Positions 23,053 to 35,262 of a stretch of 64,000 bases of DNA are shown here, one piece after another. Where the stretch lies: positions 162,723,001 through 162,787,000 of the forward strand of contig JAUMIR010000001.1 in assembly GCA_030847615.1 (NCBI GenBank), given 5' to 3'. Made by a program: the position numbers and the translations under genes. The notes under the pieces were generated by a model that saw only the letters and a program-made list of their open reading frames with translations, did no database searches and was not told the DNA's origin. Each line of letters begins with the position of its first letter. Position 1 is the stretch's first letter. The DNA comes from Gambelia wislizenii. Taxonomy: Eukaryota > Chordata > Lepidosauria > Squamata > Crotaphytidae.

Positions 23053-26000
23053 AACAATTAAAATCTATGGATGCCGACCATAAAAGCCTTCGACTCCACA
23101 ATCAGCCCTTGAGCAAATGGCTATGCCTCAGCCTCATTAGTCTTATGGGACTGTTGTGCAGATAGAATAAGAGATAACCCCAAAATATCACCTTGACCTT
23201 TGGCTTGGAGTACTACTAGGGGGTTGTCTAAACAGCAAAAATACTCCTCACAGAATGTGAGGAGAATATGATCTGTCCCAATAGGATTCCACATCTATTC
23301 ACTGTGTTGTGAAGGAGGGCCCCCCAAAATGCCATATTCTCTGTAGGAAAAGCATTTGCGGCTTTTCCCATATTTTTTTGAAAATAGCAAGGAGAATGTG
23401 CATTCCTGCTCATTGGGACAAGTGACCAAATTGATTTGCTTTTCCAATACAAGCAGATGATTGGTCAGACATGTGCTGGGGGCAGAGCTTGCTAACAGGA
23501 CAAGAACCTGGAAGTGCCATTTTGGGTTTTTTCTGTAATGATCATGCACTATGGTAAGAACACAGCCCTTTGTGTGTGTGTTTGCTAAAGCAGAAGGTAG
23601 CTCTCCCACCCCTTGTATTTTGTTTAAAAAAAATGTTCAGCAGGGGCAACCTGGGGAAAATAAAATCGTGAATGATTCACTTGTGCTCACCATTTTGATT
23701 TGCAGTCATGGCCGTGGGAACACCAAATGTGGTTTGCTTCGTTTGCCTGTGATCTTGCAAACAGACCACTAAGATAATTTAATAGGCCCCTATAGGGGCA
23801 GGCTACTTTGTCATTATTTTGAATGTTAACACACAAGGAGGGCAAGCTAGTCCCTGCCATTCTGTCCATGCTGACCAAAGAGGAAGCTGTCATTACGGAG
23901 GAGAGAGAAAACTAGGATATTGAGAAGACATCTCTGATGGCTTTGGCAGTCCTTTGCCAAATCCTTCATGGACACTGACTAATCATGGAGTGAAATCTTT
24001 GCCTTGAACACTGGTAGGACAGTAGAGAACTGGAGATGATAGTAAGTCGGCAAGAGACGGAATGTTAAGACCTGAAAAGCAGAATGAGGAGAGCTTACAG
24101 TTGGTGTGCAAGAGGCAAAAATGTAATCATAGATTTCATACAGCCACAGCAGACCATTTATGAAGAGATAATGGCCCAGCCCAGGAGTGGGAACTGTGGT
24201 GAGTCTAGGGGCCAGTTTTCTGCTCTAGGACTTTCTGCTGAGGGTTCACATAGAGCATCCAAAACGACAAAAATCAAGCACAGACTTGAGACATAACCAG
24301 TAGTCCATTTCTGATTGGGAAAACAGGTATTTAAAAAAAATCAAAAGAGTTTCAGTGGGCCTTGTGACCTATTTAGAAGGTAACTCTGTACTCCTCAAGG
24401 TTTCCAGAAGAGGCAAATCACTCTTTTCCCCCCAGATTAAAAAAAAAAGATAGTTGGGAGGAGTCTGGGACTACAAAAATTGCCTTGGGATGCCTGCTCA
24501 CAACACAAGGGCCACCTCTGGTCCTAACCTATAATGTCCCATGTGGAATAGTGGACTGATTTGAATACAAAGTATTGTGTGCAACTCTCCTTTTGTAAGA
24601 ACATAGGATTATCTTGGGAAAATAGCAAAGAGGAATGGGGAAATCATGTTTTTTAAAAACACCCTTGTACATGACCAAAAAATATGTGCTTTAAGAAAAG
24701 TGTATGCTGAAATATACACACATTTCCATCCTGGAAAGGGGACAAAAAGGTTTACAACCCAATATGGAATAGATATTGGATAAGAATGTTGCTGGTATTC
24801 TTAGATACACAACAAAACATTTCAAACCCTTAGCCATTTGTCACCCTTCTTCTTTCCATAGCTCAGGGTCAAAAGTTATTCCTGCTGTGGAGCAACAAGT
24901 AGTCATCACCATCTTGAAAAATAGGCAGCAGGGTGCTTATTATATAGTATAAACTAGGCCCCAACCTCATTTGTGGGAGCATCTGTGCTGAAGTCCATTC
25001 AAGTAGGAAAATGGAGAATATGTCCCCCGACCTCTATCTGCTCTGGAGTTTTGGTTCCATAAGATCATAGATACTTTGCTTTACATTCCCAGTCTATTTT
25101 CAGCAATGCCAGGTTATGTAGAGGATTTGTGGGGGTGGGTTTTTTAATGGCCTGGAGCTGTTTAACATTTAACAGTGGCGTTCACTTTAACACAAATTAG
25201 TTGAAGGTTTTAAGTCTTTATAATGACATGCTGTGCACAGAAATTCCCTGAAGTAAATAAGCATTTGCAATAGTGGCAACAAAAGCAATTTGTTTAACTA
25301 TGTATATTTAATTTGATGCAGTAAGAGATACTGACTTTTCTATTACCACTTAAAGCTCTCATTCATAGTGGGAACAGAGCACTCTTTCCTTATTCTGTCA
25401 TTCTAAAACAAAGACAAAAAAGAGCCTTATGCTGTGTACAAGAGAATAGCTTCTTCGAGAAAGGGAGCGGGACCAGACAGATGTCTTTGCCCTAAGCAGA
25501 TATATTAATATGTGTTCTGTCAATAGTCTGGTAATGAAACCAACTTTGTACAGACCTCCTCCCAGCCAGAAAAGTCAAACCTAGCAGCAGTCATAGGACC
25601 AGGATGACTGCACAAGGCCAGCCTTACCATTAGGCAGAGCGAGGAGGCTGCCCCAAGCAACAGATTCTGAAGATCATGAAAGGGCAGCAAATGGTTAATC
25701 ACAGGCATACTTCAGTTTTAAGGAAGTCTGACCATGGAACTCCTTTTTACAAAGGTTTTTAACACCTGCCTACTCCCTCTTTTCCTCCTCATCCTCTGTC
25801 TAGCTGGAAGTTTTTAACAGCACTGGCATTGGGAAGATGGGATGATGGTTATGGCTAACGGGAGAAACACAAGTGTTTCAGTGTCAGGTTGTAGCAGTGT
25901 GTCTGCAGGAAACAAAGTTGGTGCTGGAAAAGAATGAAAGAACGGTATTTTTATTCCAGCTGATCCTATTGCAGTTGTTTTTCCTGCCCATGCCAGGCAG

Positions 26001-27218
26001 CTGCCTCCAGAATACCTTAGTGAGCATGTATCAGCAGCAAAACATCTTGCTATCATGCTGCGCTATACCGCTATTATTCCACTTTAACAGCTATGGCTGC
26101 TTCCTATGGAATCCTGGGATTTGCAGTTTAGGGAGGGGCATTTAGCATTCTCAGCCATCAAGCTCTTAGGCCTCACTAAACTACAAACCCCAGAATTCCA
26201 CAGGAGGAAACCAGAGCAGTTAAATTAGAATAATAGTGCCACAACAGTACAGTGTGATATTGCTTAGAGAGAAAAGGGCCTGCCTCACCAGCTCCCCCAG
26301 CATGGTAACAAAACCCATAGATTTGTGTGCTTGGTGCTTTGGTGTGATTCTTCTAGGCACCCATTGCATGGTGCTCATCACAGATAATTTGCACAGCCTC
26401 AGCTCCTTCACAAAAAGGGATCCTGAGATTTTTCTCTTTTTCAGCAAGGGTATGTTAGCTATTTGACATCAGCACTTGATCTAAATATACAGTGAGCTTC
26501 TGGTATATCTGAACTAAACTACACATCCACTATACTGTGTTAAACTACACATTACATGACATTAAATGTTCATTAAACGTTGTTTCACATAGGTAAGTGA
26601 TTGTTGTGGTTGTTTAAAAAACATAATAGCTGTGGGGGTGGGATCAATCAAGGTCAGGGCTTAACCCCCATCCCACCCAACCCTGTGGAGCTAATGAAAA
26701 TCGCTGTGCAATTCCAGTTTTTGTTTGGGACCCACAACAGCCATTTCAAAATGAGGAACAAACACACAGGCACATGTGTGAAGAGGCAATTATGTAATGT
26801 GTAGCTTGAGCCCCAAAATACTCAACTGTCACTTGCAGAATGTAATTATACATTTGTGGCAATTATATGGTTTTGAAACTATGAGAAATCAGAAAATGAA
26901 TTGTGAAAGTTCCATAGTCTGGCTGTGTTATCAATTTGCTGCATTACATGTTATTTTTATGCTTCCTCTCAGCAGAAAAGCATCCATAAACTCATAAATA
27001 TTAATTCAAATAATAATATTCAGGCAGTACAATACAATGCAGCTTGCAACATATGTTAAGCAGCAACATATCAAAATTGTGTTTTGAACAATTTACAAAG
27101 ACATTTAGAAGAATAAAGTCCTAAAAACCCAAATCTATCCTCCTGACTGAATAAAATCAAAAAGTAGTCCTATCAGAATGCAAAGTTGAAATCCACAAGG
27201 TCACCTGCTTTAGGATAT

Positions 27219-27220
<2 letters not shown>
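23053..27220. other. Intergenic
   Basis: No gene supported apart from the MITE at 26.1 kb listed separately. Long open frames here lack recognisable motifs. Confidence 0.35.
26065..26255. mobile_element. Palindromic MITE, family K, second copy
   Basis: The left arm (CGCTATTATTCCACTTTAAC, CTATGGAATCCTGGGATTTG) is matched on the right by its complement (CCCCAGAATTCCACAGG, GTTAAATTAGAATAATAGTG). Same architecture as 2,761-2,967, with a longer loop. Confidence 0.65.

Positions 27221-27263
<43 letters not shown>
27221..27263. repeat. (CT)n microsatellite
   Basis: About 42 bases of pure CT. It abuts the 3' end of the minus-strand LINE, where it reads (GA)n, so it is probably that element's tail. 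Confidence 0.85.
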
Positions 27264-27265
<2 letters not shown>

Positions 27266-27970
27266 CTTTTCTTCGCAAACGATTCAGGAAGGACTCATCC
27301 CATGCTTTCTGCAAGCACACTGATGATTAAAAAGGCCAATCCAAGATAAACAAGTCCAGTTGCAGAAAGCACAGCAGAAGGTCTCCTTGGGTGATGTTTC
27401 CAGGTAGTGATTCTTTCTGCATTGTCATTTCTCTTCAAGACTTGTTCGGCGTGAGTTCTCAAATAAGGCTGCAGCATTGTGGATAGTGCGTCTCCATGCC
27501 TCCCGATGTGAGGCCAGGGCGGACCATTGTTGGTGATCAATTTGGCCGAGCCTGAGATGTTGTTTCAGGGAGTCCTTGTATCGCTTTTTTGGAGCGCCCC
27601 TCTTATGCTGACCCACGGCAAGTTCACTGTAGAGTACTATTTTTGGGAGGTGATGGTCCTCCATCCTAGAAACATCCCCTGCCCAGTGCAGCTGTGTTCT
27701 CAATATCATGGCCTCAATGCTGATGATCCCTGCTTGCTCAAGGACAGCAACATTCGTCACATAGTCAGTCCAGTGTATATTTAGAATTGTGCGTAAACAG
27801 CGCTGATGAAAGCGTTCGAGGATTCGTAAGTGGTGGTGATAGGTGACCCATGTTTCAGACCCGTAAAGGAGAATAGACAGTACAATGGCTCTATACACAT
27901 TGATACACATACACATTGATACTCTATACACATTGACAGTACAATGGCTCTATACGCAAGCCTCTCTCCC
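27264..27970 (-). pseudogene. Non-LTR retrotransposon, RT C-terminal end
   Basis: The minus-strand frame encodes SILLYGSETWVTYHHHLRIL, then LERFHQRCLRTILNIHWTDY, QLHWAGDVSRMEDHHLPKIV, and RRTIHNAAALFENSRRTSLE. This is the typical C-terminal region after the reverse transcriptase palm of LINE polyproteins. Upstream coding is missing, so the copy is 5'-truncated. A 59-bp segment around 27,876-27,960 is duplicated in tandem and breaks the 5' edge. The clade is not certain; I do not assign it. Confidence 0.8.
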
Positions 27971-29771
27971 ACGACAAGGGGGCATCAGTGGAGAGGAGGA
28001 TATGTTAAGGAGCTTGAAAATCAAGGTCATCCCATGGCTCTTTAGTAGAAATCAATTGTCTGGCTGTTGTAGGACCCATCACTTGGCAATCCATGGGTTT
28101 AAACTGTGTGCCAGAGTTGCTAAGACTCCTTCTGGGTTCATTCTCAGGAGTAGAGAGAAAAGAGCTTATCACATAAGGCTGGTAAACCACAATTACATCT
28201 GAATAATAGTGCTTTCCATTGGGGCTTACCGCATAATGGCATTGCTATTATGTTCTTGTACTGTGGGAGACCATTTTAAACATGTTTTATAACTATAAAA
28301 AAAAGTCTGTTTTCCCCCTCCTTTCCTGCTTCTGTCAAATTATTCATTGCTGGGCAAAAGTTTGTTTGCCCTGTCATGACATTTTGGGGTGTTCAGGGCT
28401 GTGTGTGCTTCAGGTGAGAGATCCATCCCCTTTCTGAAAAGAGACTTTCTGGAAAGAGATCAAGAGTGATATGGTGTGCTAACGCTACAGTCTCTCTCAA
28501 TCCTTCTTTGCTCTTCTGTCAGTTCACCCAGATCTAATATTAACCCACAAATAACTACATGGTTCTGAAGAGACTCTTGAACTGAAGTCACACAGGCTCT
28601 GTTACTTTGGACCACCTCTGTCTCTCACACCCACCCAGTCAACACACATGTGTACACACCCTGACTGAAAAAGGCAAAGCTGCTTTACATCCCAGATCTC
28701 ACCATTCCTGCAGTGTTTTACTGCCTACCTCCTTTTTCTACCTCTTCCTTACCTTTCACCGTCTTATATTTTAGCAGTTCAGATAAACTTTTAATGTTGT
28801 ATAAAGGCTGGTGATCAATTCCAAATCCCCACTGCACCCCTGCAACTCCTCCTCCTGTCTTAGGAACAGTGGATATTTTAATTGAGAGAGAGCACCCCTC
28901 TCTCAAGGTCATAGTCATCAGTTCTGACTATAAGCTCAGAAATGCATTTTACATCATGCTGCCAATACTTCGAAAAGAAAAGGAGAAATTCTAGTGTATT
29001 AAGAGGAAAGGAGGGGGAATTATTTCAGCCTCAACAAATGTTTACAGCATCTCAGGTTGCCCCCAAAACCAGAAAAGAAGCATTGTTCACAATGCTGGCA
29101 AACTCTTTCCTAGAATGTGTCCATTAGTGCATGTGTATGCATATGTCTTTCACTCTCAGACACACATACAAAAGGGGTGCAGGGGTGGGAGGGTGTGGTT
29201 TCATGAAAGAGTGTGGGTTGTGTATACTGTAGTAGATGCCTTTCCTCCTTCCTTCCACAACGCCATGGCTGCAAAACGTGGGGAGGTCAGGGAGGGCCCC
29301 CGACTGGCTTTTGATGGGTGCTGCACACAGGTGGGAGGCTGCTCGCCTTTGCTTTCTCCCCTTTCCCTCCTTCTCTTTGTCCTTGATAGAAAAGAAACAA
29401 AGCAAAGGGGTGGGTATAATGTCCTTGAGGAGGTTAGTGGTATGCTCTGTGCAATAAAGTTTGGTACTAATGGGTGATGCAATCCCAGAACAGTTCCAAA
29501 GGGGAGCAAGGTAAGAGAGCAACCCCATTTTAATAGCATTTTTATAGAGAACACCGTTGTAGCAGGAAAGGAAACTCATGCAATAAGCTTCTTAGTGGGA
29601 ATGGTGTATGCAATAGGGTTTGGTGCTAACGGGTACAGTAATGCTGAAAAGGTTCCAATAGTGCGCAAGGTAAGAGAGAAATCACATTTTAATAGCATTT
29701 GTATAGAGAATGCAATTGTAACAGGAGACGAGACTCGTATGGTAACCCTCAAAGTGAGGGAGATGCAAGTA
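27971..29771. other. Intergenic
   Basis: No gene supported. Two frames near 29.4-29.75 kb contain a repeated phrase (AATAGCATTT(T/G)TATAGAGAA, bases about 29,532 and 29,690), suggesting a local duplication of about 155 bp. Confidence 0.4.
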
Positions 29772-30407
29772 CAGTAGCACCCCCATACCCACTGATTCGC
29801 CATCCACTGATTTAGTTATCCGCAGTTGCCGATGGCAGAGGTGAAGGGGGAAGGGAGGGGCAAGGAGATATCTTGCCTCCCTTCTCCCTTCCCCTAGGAG
29901 GACTCCAGTGGCGGCAGTGGTGATGGCTGGAGTGAAGGGGGAAGGGAGGGGGGAGGAGAGATCTCTCGTCCCTTCCCCCAAGAGGGCTCTTGTGGTGGCA
30001 ATGGCAATGACAATGGCAAAGGGGGGAAGGAAGCAGGGAAGAGAGGTCTCGGCTCCCTTCTCCCTTCCCCCAGGAGGGCTCTGGTGGCAGTGGCAGTGGG
30101 GGGTGGCACCTCTCCCTTACCCATCACTCAGCAGCAGGAGCAGCAGCAGCGATGGCATGGCTCAGCCTGGGCAAAAGCCCTCCACCTTTCCCACTTCCTC
30201 CACTTTGCCACCCCGCCCCTGCAGCACTGGCAGCAGGGGAAGGGAGGAGAGGAGGAGAGCTTGCCTCCCTTCTCCCTTCCCCTAGGAGGGCTCCTGCAGC
30301 AGCGGCGGGTGATGGTGGTGGGTGGGGTCCGGTATTCGCTGTTATCCGCAGATTTCAGTATGTGTGGGGGCCGGAACCAATCACCTGTGGATATGGGGGT
30401 GCTACTG
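29772..30407. mobile_element. Tigger-like element with expanded GC-rich interior
   Basis: It starts CAGTAGCACCCCCATACCCA and ends GGATATGGGGGTGCTACTG, flanked by TA on both sides. The 636-bp length is about 2.5 times that of its relatives at 5.0 and 15.1 kb. The extra DNA is a degenerate repeat of GGAGAGGTCTCGGCTCCCTT / CCCCAGGAGGGCTC(C/T)GGTGG type units. That explains the overlapping open frames on both strands, which I do not regard as genes. Confidence 0.75.
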
Positions 30408-30548
30408 TACAAGAAGGAGTTTGGTTTTGGCTGCTTATACATCTTCTTATTTCTCCTTCTATGTTGATTTTCTGAGATGTTTCTGGCTAGAAAGAAGATG
30501 CAGGTCAAGTCAGAGGAGGGAAGATATCCTCAGGCACTGAATTCTCTC

Positions 30549-30553
30549 CTTTT
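30549..30553. other. Copia target-site duplication (left), CTTTT
   Basis: CTTTT precedes the 5' LTR and is repeated exactly at 35,898-35,902 after the 3' LTR. Five bases is the usual duplication for copia integrases. Confidence 0.95.
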
Positions 30554-31081
30554 TGTTGTATGTGGGGAAATAATCATTGTAATGTAAAAGCAATCTTGTG
30601 TACCTCATTCACAATCTTAGATAAGTCTAGGGTTTTTTCCCTGCATGCATTTTGTTCTCCCAAAATTCCATTCTCTTACTTCACTGGGCACTTCTAGCCA
30701 ACTTTCCTGTAACCATGCCATGATGCATCGGAACCCAGCCCACGGCTGTAGGCTGGTGAGTCTCTCTTACCCATTCTTAGTCAGGTAAGGAACTTTTCTT
30801 AAGTTTGTTTTAGTATGTAGATTGAGACTGATATACCTTCAGTAAACTTTGTTTTGCATTTTAAACTGACTCCTTTGTTTTGTAATGAGTCTAATTTAAC
30901 TGGGGGATCCCAGACCTCTGATGATAATTGAGCTTAAGTCTGCTTCTTAATCGCACTCTGCATAAAGCGTGAAGTCAAATGTGACTGAATGATTTTACCT
31001 TTTTAAAAAAGGAGATAATTCTTGTTGTTTTTAAAGGACTAGATCCTGCAATTTTATTTTTAGACTCATTACCTTCCTACA
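30554..31081 (+). repeat. Copia 5' LTR (528 bp)
   Basis: TG...CA bounded. I compared it by eye with the 3' LTR: identical except that 107 bases present in the 3' LTR (between CCAAC and TTTCCTG) are missing here. The junction has a CT on both sides, consistent with a microhomology deletion. Confidence 0.95.
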
Positions 31082-31086
31082 AAAAA

Positions 31087-31101
31087 GGGTTATGGGCCCA
31101 G
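31087..31101 (+). other. Primer-binding site: initiator tRNA-Met anticodon arm
   Basis: GGGTTATGGGCCCAG begins five bases after the 5' LTR. It is the exact complement of the vertebrate initiator tRNA-Met anticodon arm (CTGGGCCCATAACCC), with the three G-C pairs peculiar to initiator tRNAs. It does not match a tRNA 3' end. Drosophila copia is known to prime from the 5' half of initiator tRNA-Met, so the same internal (half-tRNA) priming is inferred. Confidence 0.88.
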
Positions 31102-31256
31102 ATTTAAAGACTTAAAAGCTCAATTTAATTTTTGTTTTTGCAAAAGTTTTATTTTTTATTTTTTATCTGATCACCTCAGAGCTGCTACTTTTGGTCTCCC
31201 TCTCGGCTTGAACACAAAGGCAGTAAAGCAATAAACCAATAAACCAATAAACCAAC

Positions 31257-32453
31257 ATGGCTGCTGAAGTTACCCTGCCTGCCTTTTTAGCCATGGAAAA
31301 TCTTTGTGGGTCGAATTATAGAAGATGAGCATTTTCTTTTGAAACATACATGAAGGCAATGGGATTTATTGATGTTTTACACAATCCCGGGCCTCCTCAG
31401 GGGAGAGAAAGGACTGATTTTGATAGGATTGATCAAAAAGTACTAGCCTTCATACTTTTAACAACTGATCAGGCACTAATTTCTGAAATCAAAGATAAGA
31501 GAACAGCAAACGATGCTTGGGACACTTTGAAAGATTTGTGTGGTACAAAATCCATGGGAAATTCTATTACAATGATGATTAAGCTTGTGAACATGAGATT
31601 ATCTAATCCAAGATGTCTAGATGAACACATTAATGATTTTAGAGCTACATTAGCAGAATTGCAATCTCCTGGAGAAGAGATTCCAAAGGCTCTGCAAGTT
31701 GGGATTTTCTTAGCAAGCTTACCAAAGTTTTACAATCCCATCATAAATACTTTGCAATTAAAGAATGATTTAACCCTACCAGAAGCTTATATTCAAATAA
31801 AAGAATTTCAACATAGGCAGAATTTGATGCATAATGACAAAGTTGAATCCAGGAATTCTAACTTTAACCAGCAAGTAAATTTGGCTGGAAAGGAAAAGAA
31901 ACATTTTAAAGCCCACTCTAAGCCCCCCTCCTCTTCTGAGCCAAATGGGGTGCAATTAAACACTAAAGCTTCAAAGGCAAACAAGCAGTCATTCTCACAG
32001 CAAGAGATGACTGGCCAGAGGCAACAGAATGAAAAAGCACATAGAGCTAGTAACACAGGAGCTGATGCTAAACAGAGGTTTCACATTGGAATGGCTTATG
32101 AAAAAGTAATGCAAGCTTCTGGAAATGAATATAAAAATGCTCTTGTTGTAGATTCTGGAGCCTCAAATACATTTTTCAATAAAAGGGAATATTTCCAAGA
32201 TTTTAATGAAGAAGTAAGATTCCCTGTCTACCTTGCCAATGGAGATACTGTTTCAGTACAAGGGATTGGAACTGTATATCTTCCTATGAAATTGGGAGCT
32301 AGAACAGAGATATTGAAAATTGTAGACGCAGTCTATGCTCCAGAATTGAAGAGCTCCCTCTACTCAGTAAAAATGAGCACCTCTAGAGGCAACAGAGTAA
32401 TTTTCAAAAAAGAATGCATGTTATGGTTTTCATGGCAAACAGTTGATTTTTAA
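31257..32453 (+). pseudogene. gag: Copia gag-protease frame, broken
   Basis: The likely start is ATG 31,257 (MAAEVTLPAF then a copia-like ENLCGSNY motif). An in-frame TGA at 31,326-31,328 is codon 24, in a place where related gags usually have Trp. The frame is then open, with an internal ATG at 31,350, to a stop at 32,453. The gag region (residues about 25-150 of the 31,350 frame) resembles the UBN2-type gag of copia: AWDTLKDLCGT, LDEHINDFRATLAEL, GIFLASLPKFYNPII. No CCHC zinc knuckle is visible where it would be expected. The aspartic protease motif DSGA is at residues 268-271. Coding homology leaves this frame near 32,425-32,445 and resumes in the next frame. Confidence 0.92.
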
Positions 32454-35253
32454 AGGCACTCTAAAGGATGATGGCCTATATCACATGGAGATCAGTGACT
32501 CAAATGCCAATGTTGCCACTCAATGTAAACACAAAGACTGCATAAATTTATGGCATAAAAGGTTTGCTCATAGAAATGTTGAATGCATAAAGAAATTGGC
32601 TAACCAAGAGCTAGCAAGAGACTTTCATTTCAAGAACTGTTCTGTGAATGAAAGGTGTGTGGAATGCATTAAAGTCAAGGCTACTGCACCTTCACACAAG
32701 CCTCTCACAGAAAGGCAATCTACAAAACCTCTTGAACTGATACACGCTGACATCTGTGGGCCATTTAGACAGAAATCAGTTGGTGGGAACCTCTATTTTC
32801 TCACCTGCACAGATGATTTCAGCAAATATACCCACTCTTACCTCGTAAAGGAGAAAAGTCAAGCTTTTGAAAAGTTCAAAGAGTACTTTAATTATGTCAC
32901 TACTAAATTTAATTACAAAATTCAGAATCTGAGGACGGATAATGGGACTGAGTTTGTCAATCATCAATTTGATGAGTTCTTAAAGGAACATGGCATCAGA
33001 CACCAGACTTCTGGGATTTATAGTCCTCAACAAAACGGTTTATCGGAGAGAATGAACCGAACCTTAAAGGAAATGGCAGTTGCAATGCTTGTGCAGGCTA
33101 ACATGTCTAAAGCTTATTGGTCTGAGGCAATTCTCACAGCCACATACTTATATAACAGACTTCCAACCAGGTCCAGAGATGTTACTCCATTTGAGTTGTG
33201 GCATGGTGTGAAACCCAGACTCAACCATCTAAGGGTTTTTGGATCAAAAGCTTATACATACATTCCCAAACAGAAAAGAGACAAACTGGACTGTAGAAGT
33301 GAAAAGGGAATTTTTATTGGCTATGCCAAAGGTGCTTACAAAATCCTAAACCCTGATGGACGCACAATGAGAATAACAAGTGCTGTTTATGTTGATGAAA
33401 GACCTCAACTTAATTCTAATCCAAACAAAGATTTCTATTCAGATGTGTTTGCAGTGGAAGCAGACCCTGACCCTGATTCTCAGCGGCAGCCACAGCGTGT
33501 GCAGCTCTTTCACCTTCCTGCAAGTGCTTCGCATCCAGAAGGGGCTCCCTCAGCCCAGGACTTACCAGAGGACAGAGGACCGGACGGCGTGCCACGAGCA
33601 GAGCCAGGACCTCAAGTCCAGGTGAGACAGTCTGCGAGGGGTAACAGGGGAGTGCCTCCTTTGAGATTCTCCTACCTAACCACAGGGGAAAGCCTTCTGG
33701 GACCCTCTGACTGGCAGAAGATCAGAGAAATGCCAAAGTCTGATTCTGAAAAATGGGTGAAAGCAGCAATAGAGGAAATGGAGTCCTTATATAAGAATAA
33801 AACATGGACTTTGACAGAATTGCCAAAAGGCAAGAAAACAATTGGCTGCAGATGGGTCTTTACAACAAAGCAAAATGCAGAAGGGGAGATTGAAAGATAT
33901 AAAGCCAGACTTGTAGCTAAAGGTTACAATCAGCAATTTGGAGAAGATTTTCATGAGACTTTATCCCCAGTTGTTACACACACAGCTATTAGAACCTTAT
34001 TGGCTGTTGCAGCTTCCAAGAGAATGCATGTACAACATCTAGATGTGAAGACAGCGTTTCTTTATGGAGATCTAGATGAGGAACTGTACATGGAACAGCC
34101 TTCGGGATTTGTAGTACCTGGAAAGGAGCATCTAGTATGTAAACTTGAGAAAAGCTTGTATGGATTAAAACAAGCTGCCAAAAAGTGGCACGAAAAGCTA
34201 AATCTGCTCCTTATCAAAGAAGGATTTACTCCAGGCACTGTTGACCGATGTGTTTACAAAAGATTGAGAAACAATAGATGGACTTACATTGCAAGTTATG
34301 TTGATGATTTGATTCTGTGCAGTCAAGACAAAGCAGATAGTCAAGAGATACTCCTGAATCTCCAGAAAGAAATAGATATTAAAAGTTTGGGAGATATCTC
34401 ACACTATCTTGGAGTACAAATTGAAAGAGACCGTGATGGAAGCTTCTTTCTTAATCAAAAGCAAAAGATTATAGATCTTTTGGACTGTCTTGGTTTAAGA
34501 GATGCCAAGGATGCTCTAACACCAATGGAAGTAGGCTTCTTAAAGAGCAATGAGGCATCTGAACCTTTGAGAGACAGTGAAAAGTACAGAACTGCAGTTG
34601 GAAAACTTCTGTACATAGCGAATTTCACTAGACCTGATATTGCAAATGCTGTTGGCATCTTATGTAGAAAGGTTAATTCTCCTACTCTTCAAGATTTTAC
34701 TGCAGTGAAGCGAATTGCAAGATATTTAAAAGCGACTGCTGACTTCAAACTGATGCTGCCAGCATGTGACAAGCCACGACTGATTGCCTATGCAGATGCT
34801 GATTGGGGCAGTGATTTGGTGGAGAGAAAATCTACCAGCGGAAACATCATCTTCTACGGTGGTGGAGCAGTAAGTTGGACAAGTTGGAAGCAGAGTACAG
34901 TGGCGGATAGTTCCACAGGTGCCGAGTGCGTCTCAGCGAAAACAGCTTGTGATGAAATCAAATGGCTGCAGAATTTGCTTCTGGATCTTGGGATAGAGGA
35001 ACCCAAGCCAACCATTTTGATGCAAGACAATCAAAGCTGTATCAAGATTTCTCAGAGTGACAAGCCTCTGAAGAAGAACATTGACATTACTTTCCACAAG
35101 GTGAGAGAAATGTGCCAGAGTCAACTTGTTCAACTGGAGTACTGCAACTCAGAAGAAATGATAGCTGATGTTTTAACAAAGCCTCTCCCTAAGGACAGTT
35201 TCCTTAGACTACGAGAAGAAATGAAAATTGTTCCTGAAGCACCCTATGATTGA
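32443..35253 (+). pseudogene. pol: Copia integrase-reverse transcriptase-RNase H frame
   Basis: An uninterrupted frame of 936 codons, overlapping gag by 11 bases in the +1 frame. Integrase zinc finger: H38, H43, C72, C75. Catalytic triad D103, D166, E202 gives DD35E (RTDNGTEF and PQQNGLSERMNR surround the last two). RT follows from about residue 440 (KTWTLTELPKGKKTIGCRWV, YKARLVAKGY), with the YVDD box at 619-622. RNase H acidic residues are D785 (AYADADWG), E828 (STGAEC) and D862 (QDNQSC). The stop is 10 bases before the 3' LTR. No stop or frameshift lies within the frame, so the enzymes look intact; expression depends on joining to gag, where the break is. Confidence 0.95.
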
Positions 35254-35262
35254 GAAGGGGAA
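35252..35262 (+). other. Polypurine tract
   Basis: GAGAAGGGGAA directly abuts the 3' LTR start and overlaps the pol stop codon. It would prime plus-strand synthesis. Confidence 0.9.

Noticed and set aside
27221..27263. CT tract as a regulatory GAGA site
   Set aside because: It abuts the LINE 3' end and is better explained as the element's (GA)n tail.
29682..30540. Several 75-127 codon frames on both strands
   Set aside because: All lie in the G/C-run repeats of the expanded Tigger-like element and have low-complexity Pro/Gly/Ser translations.
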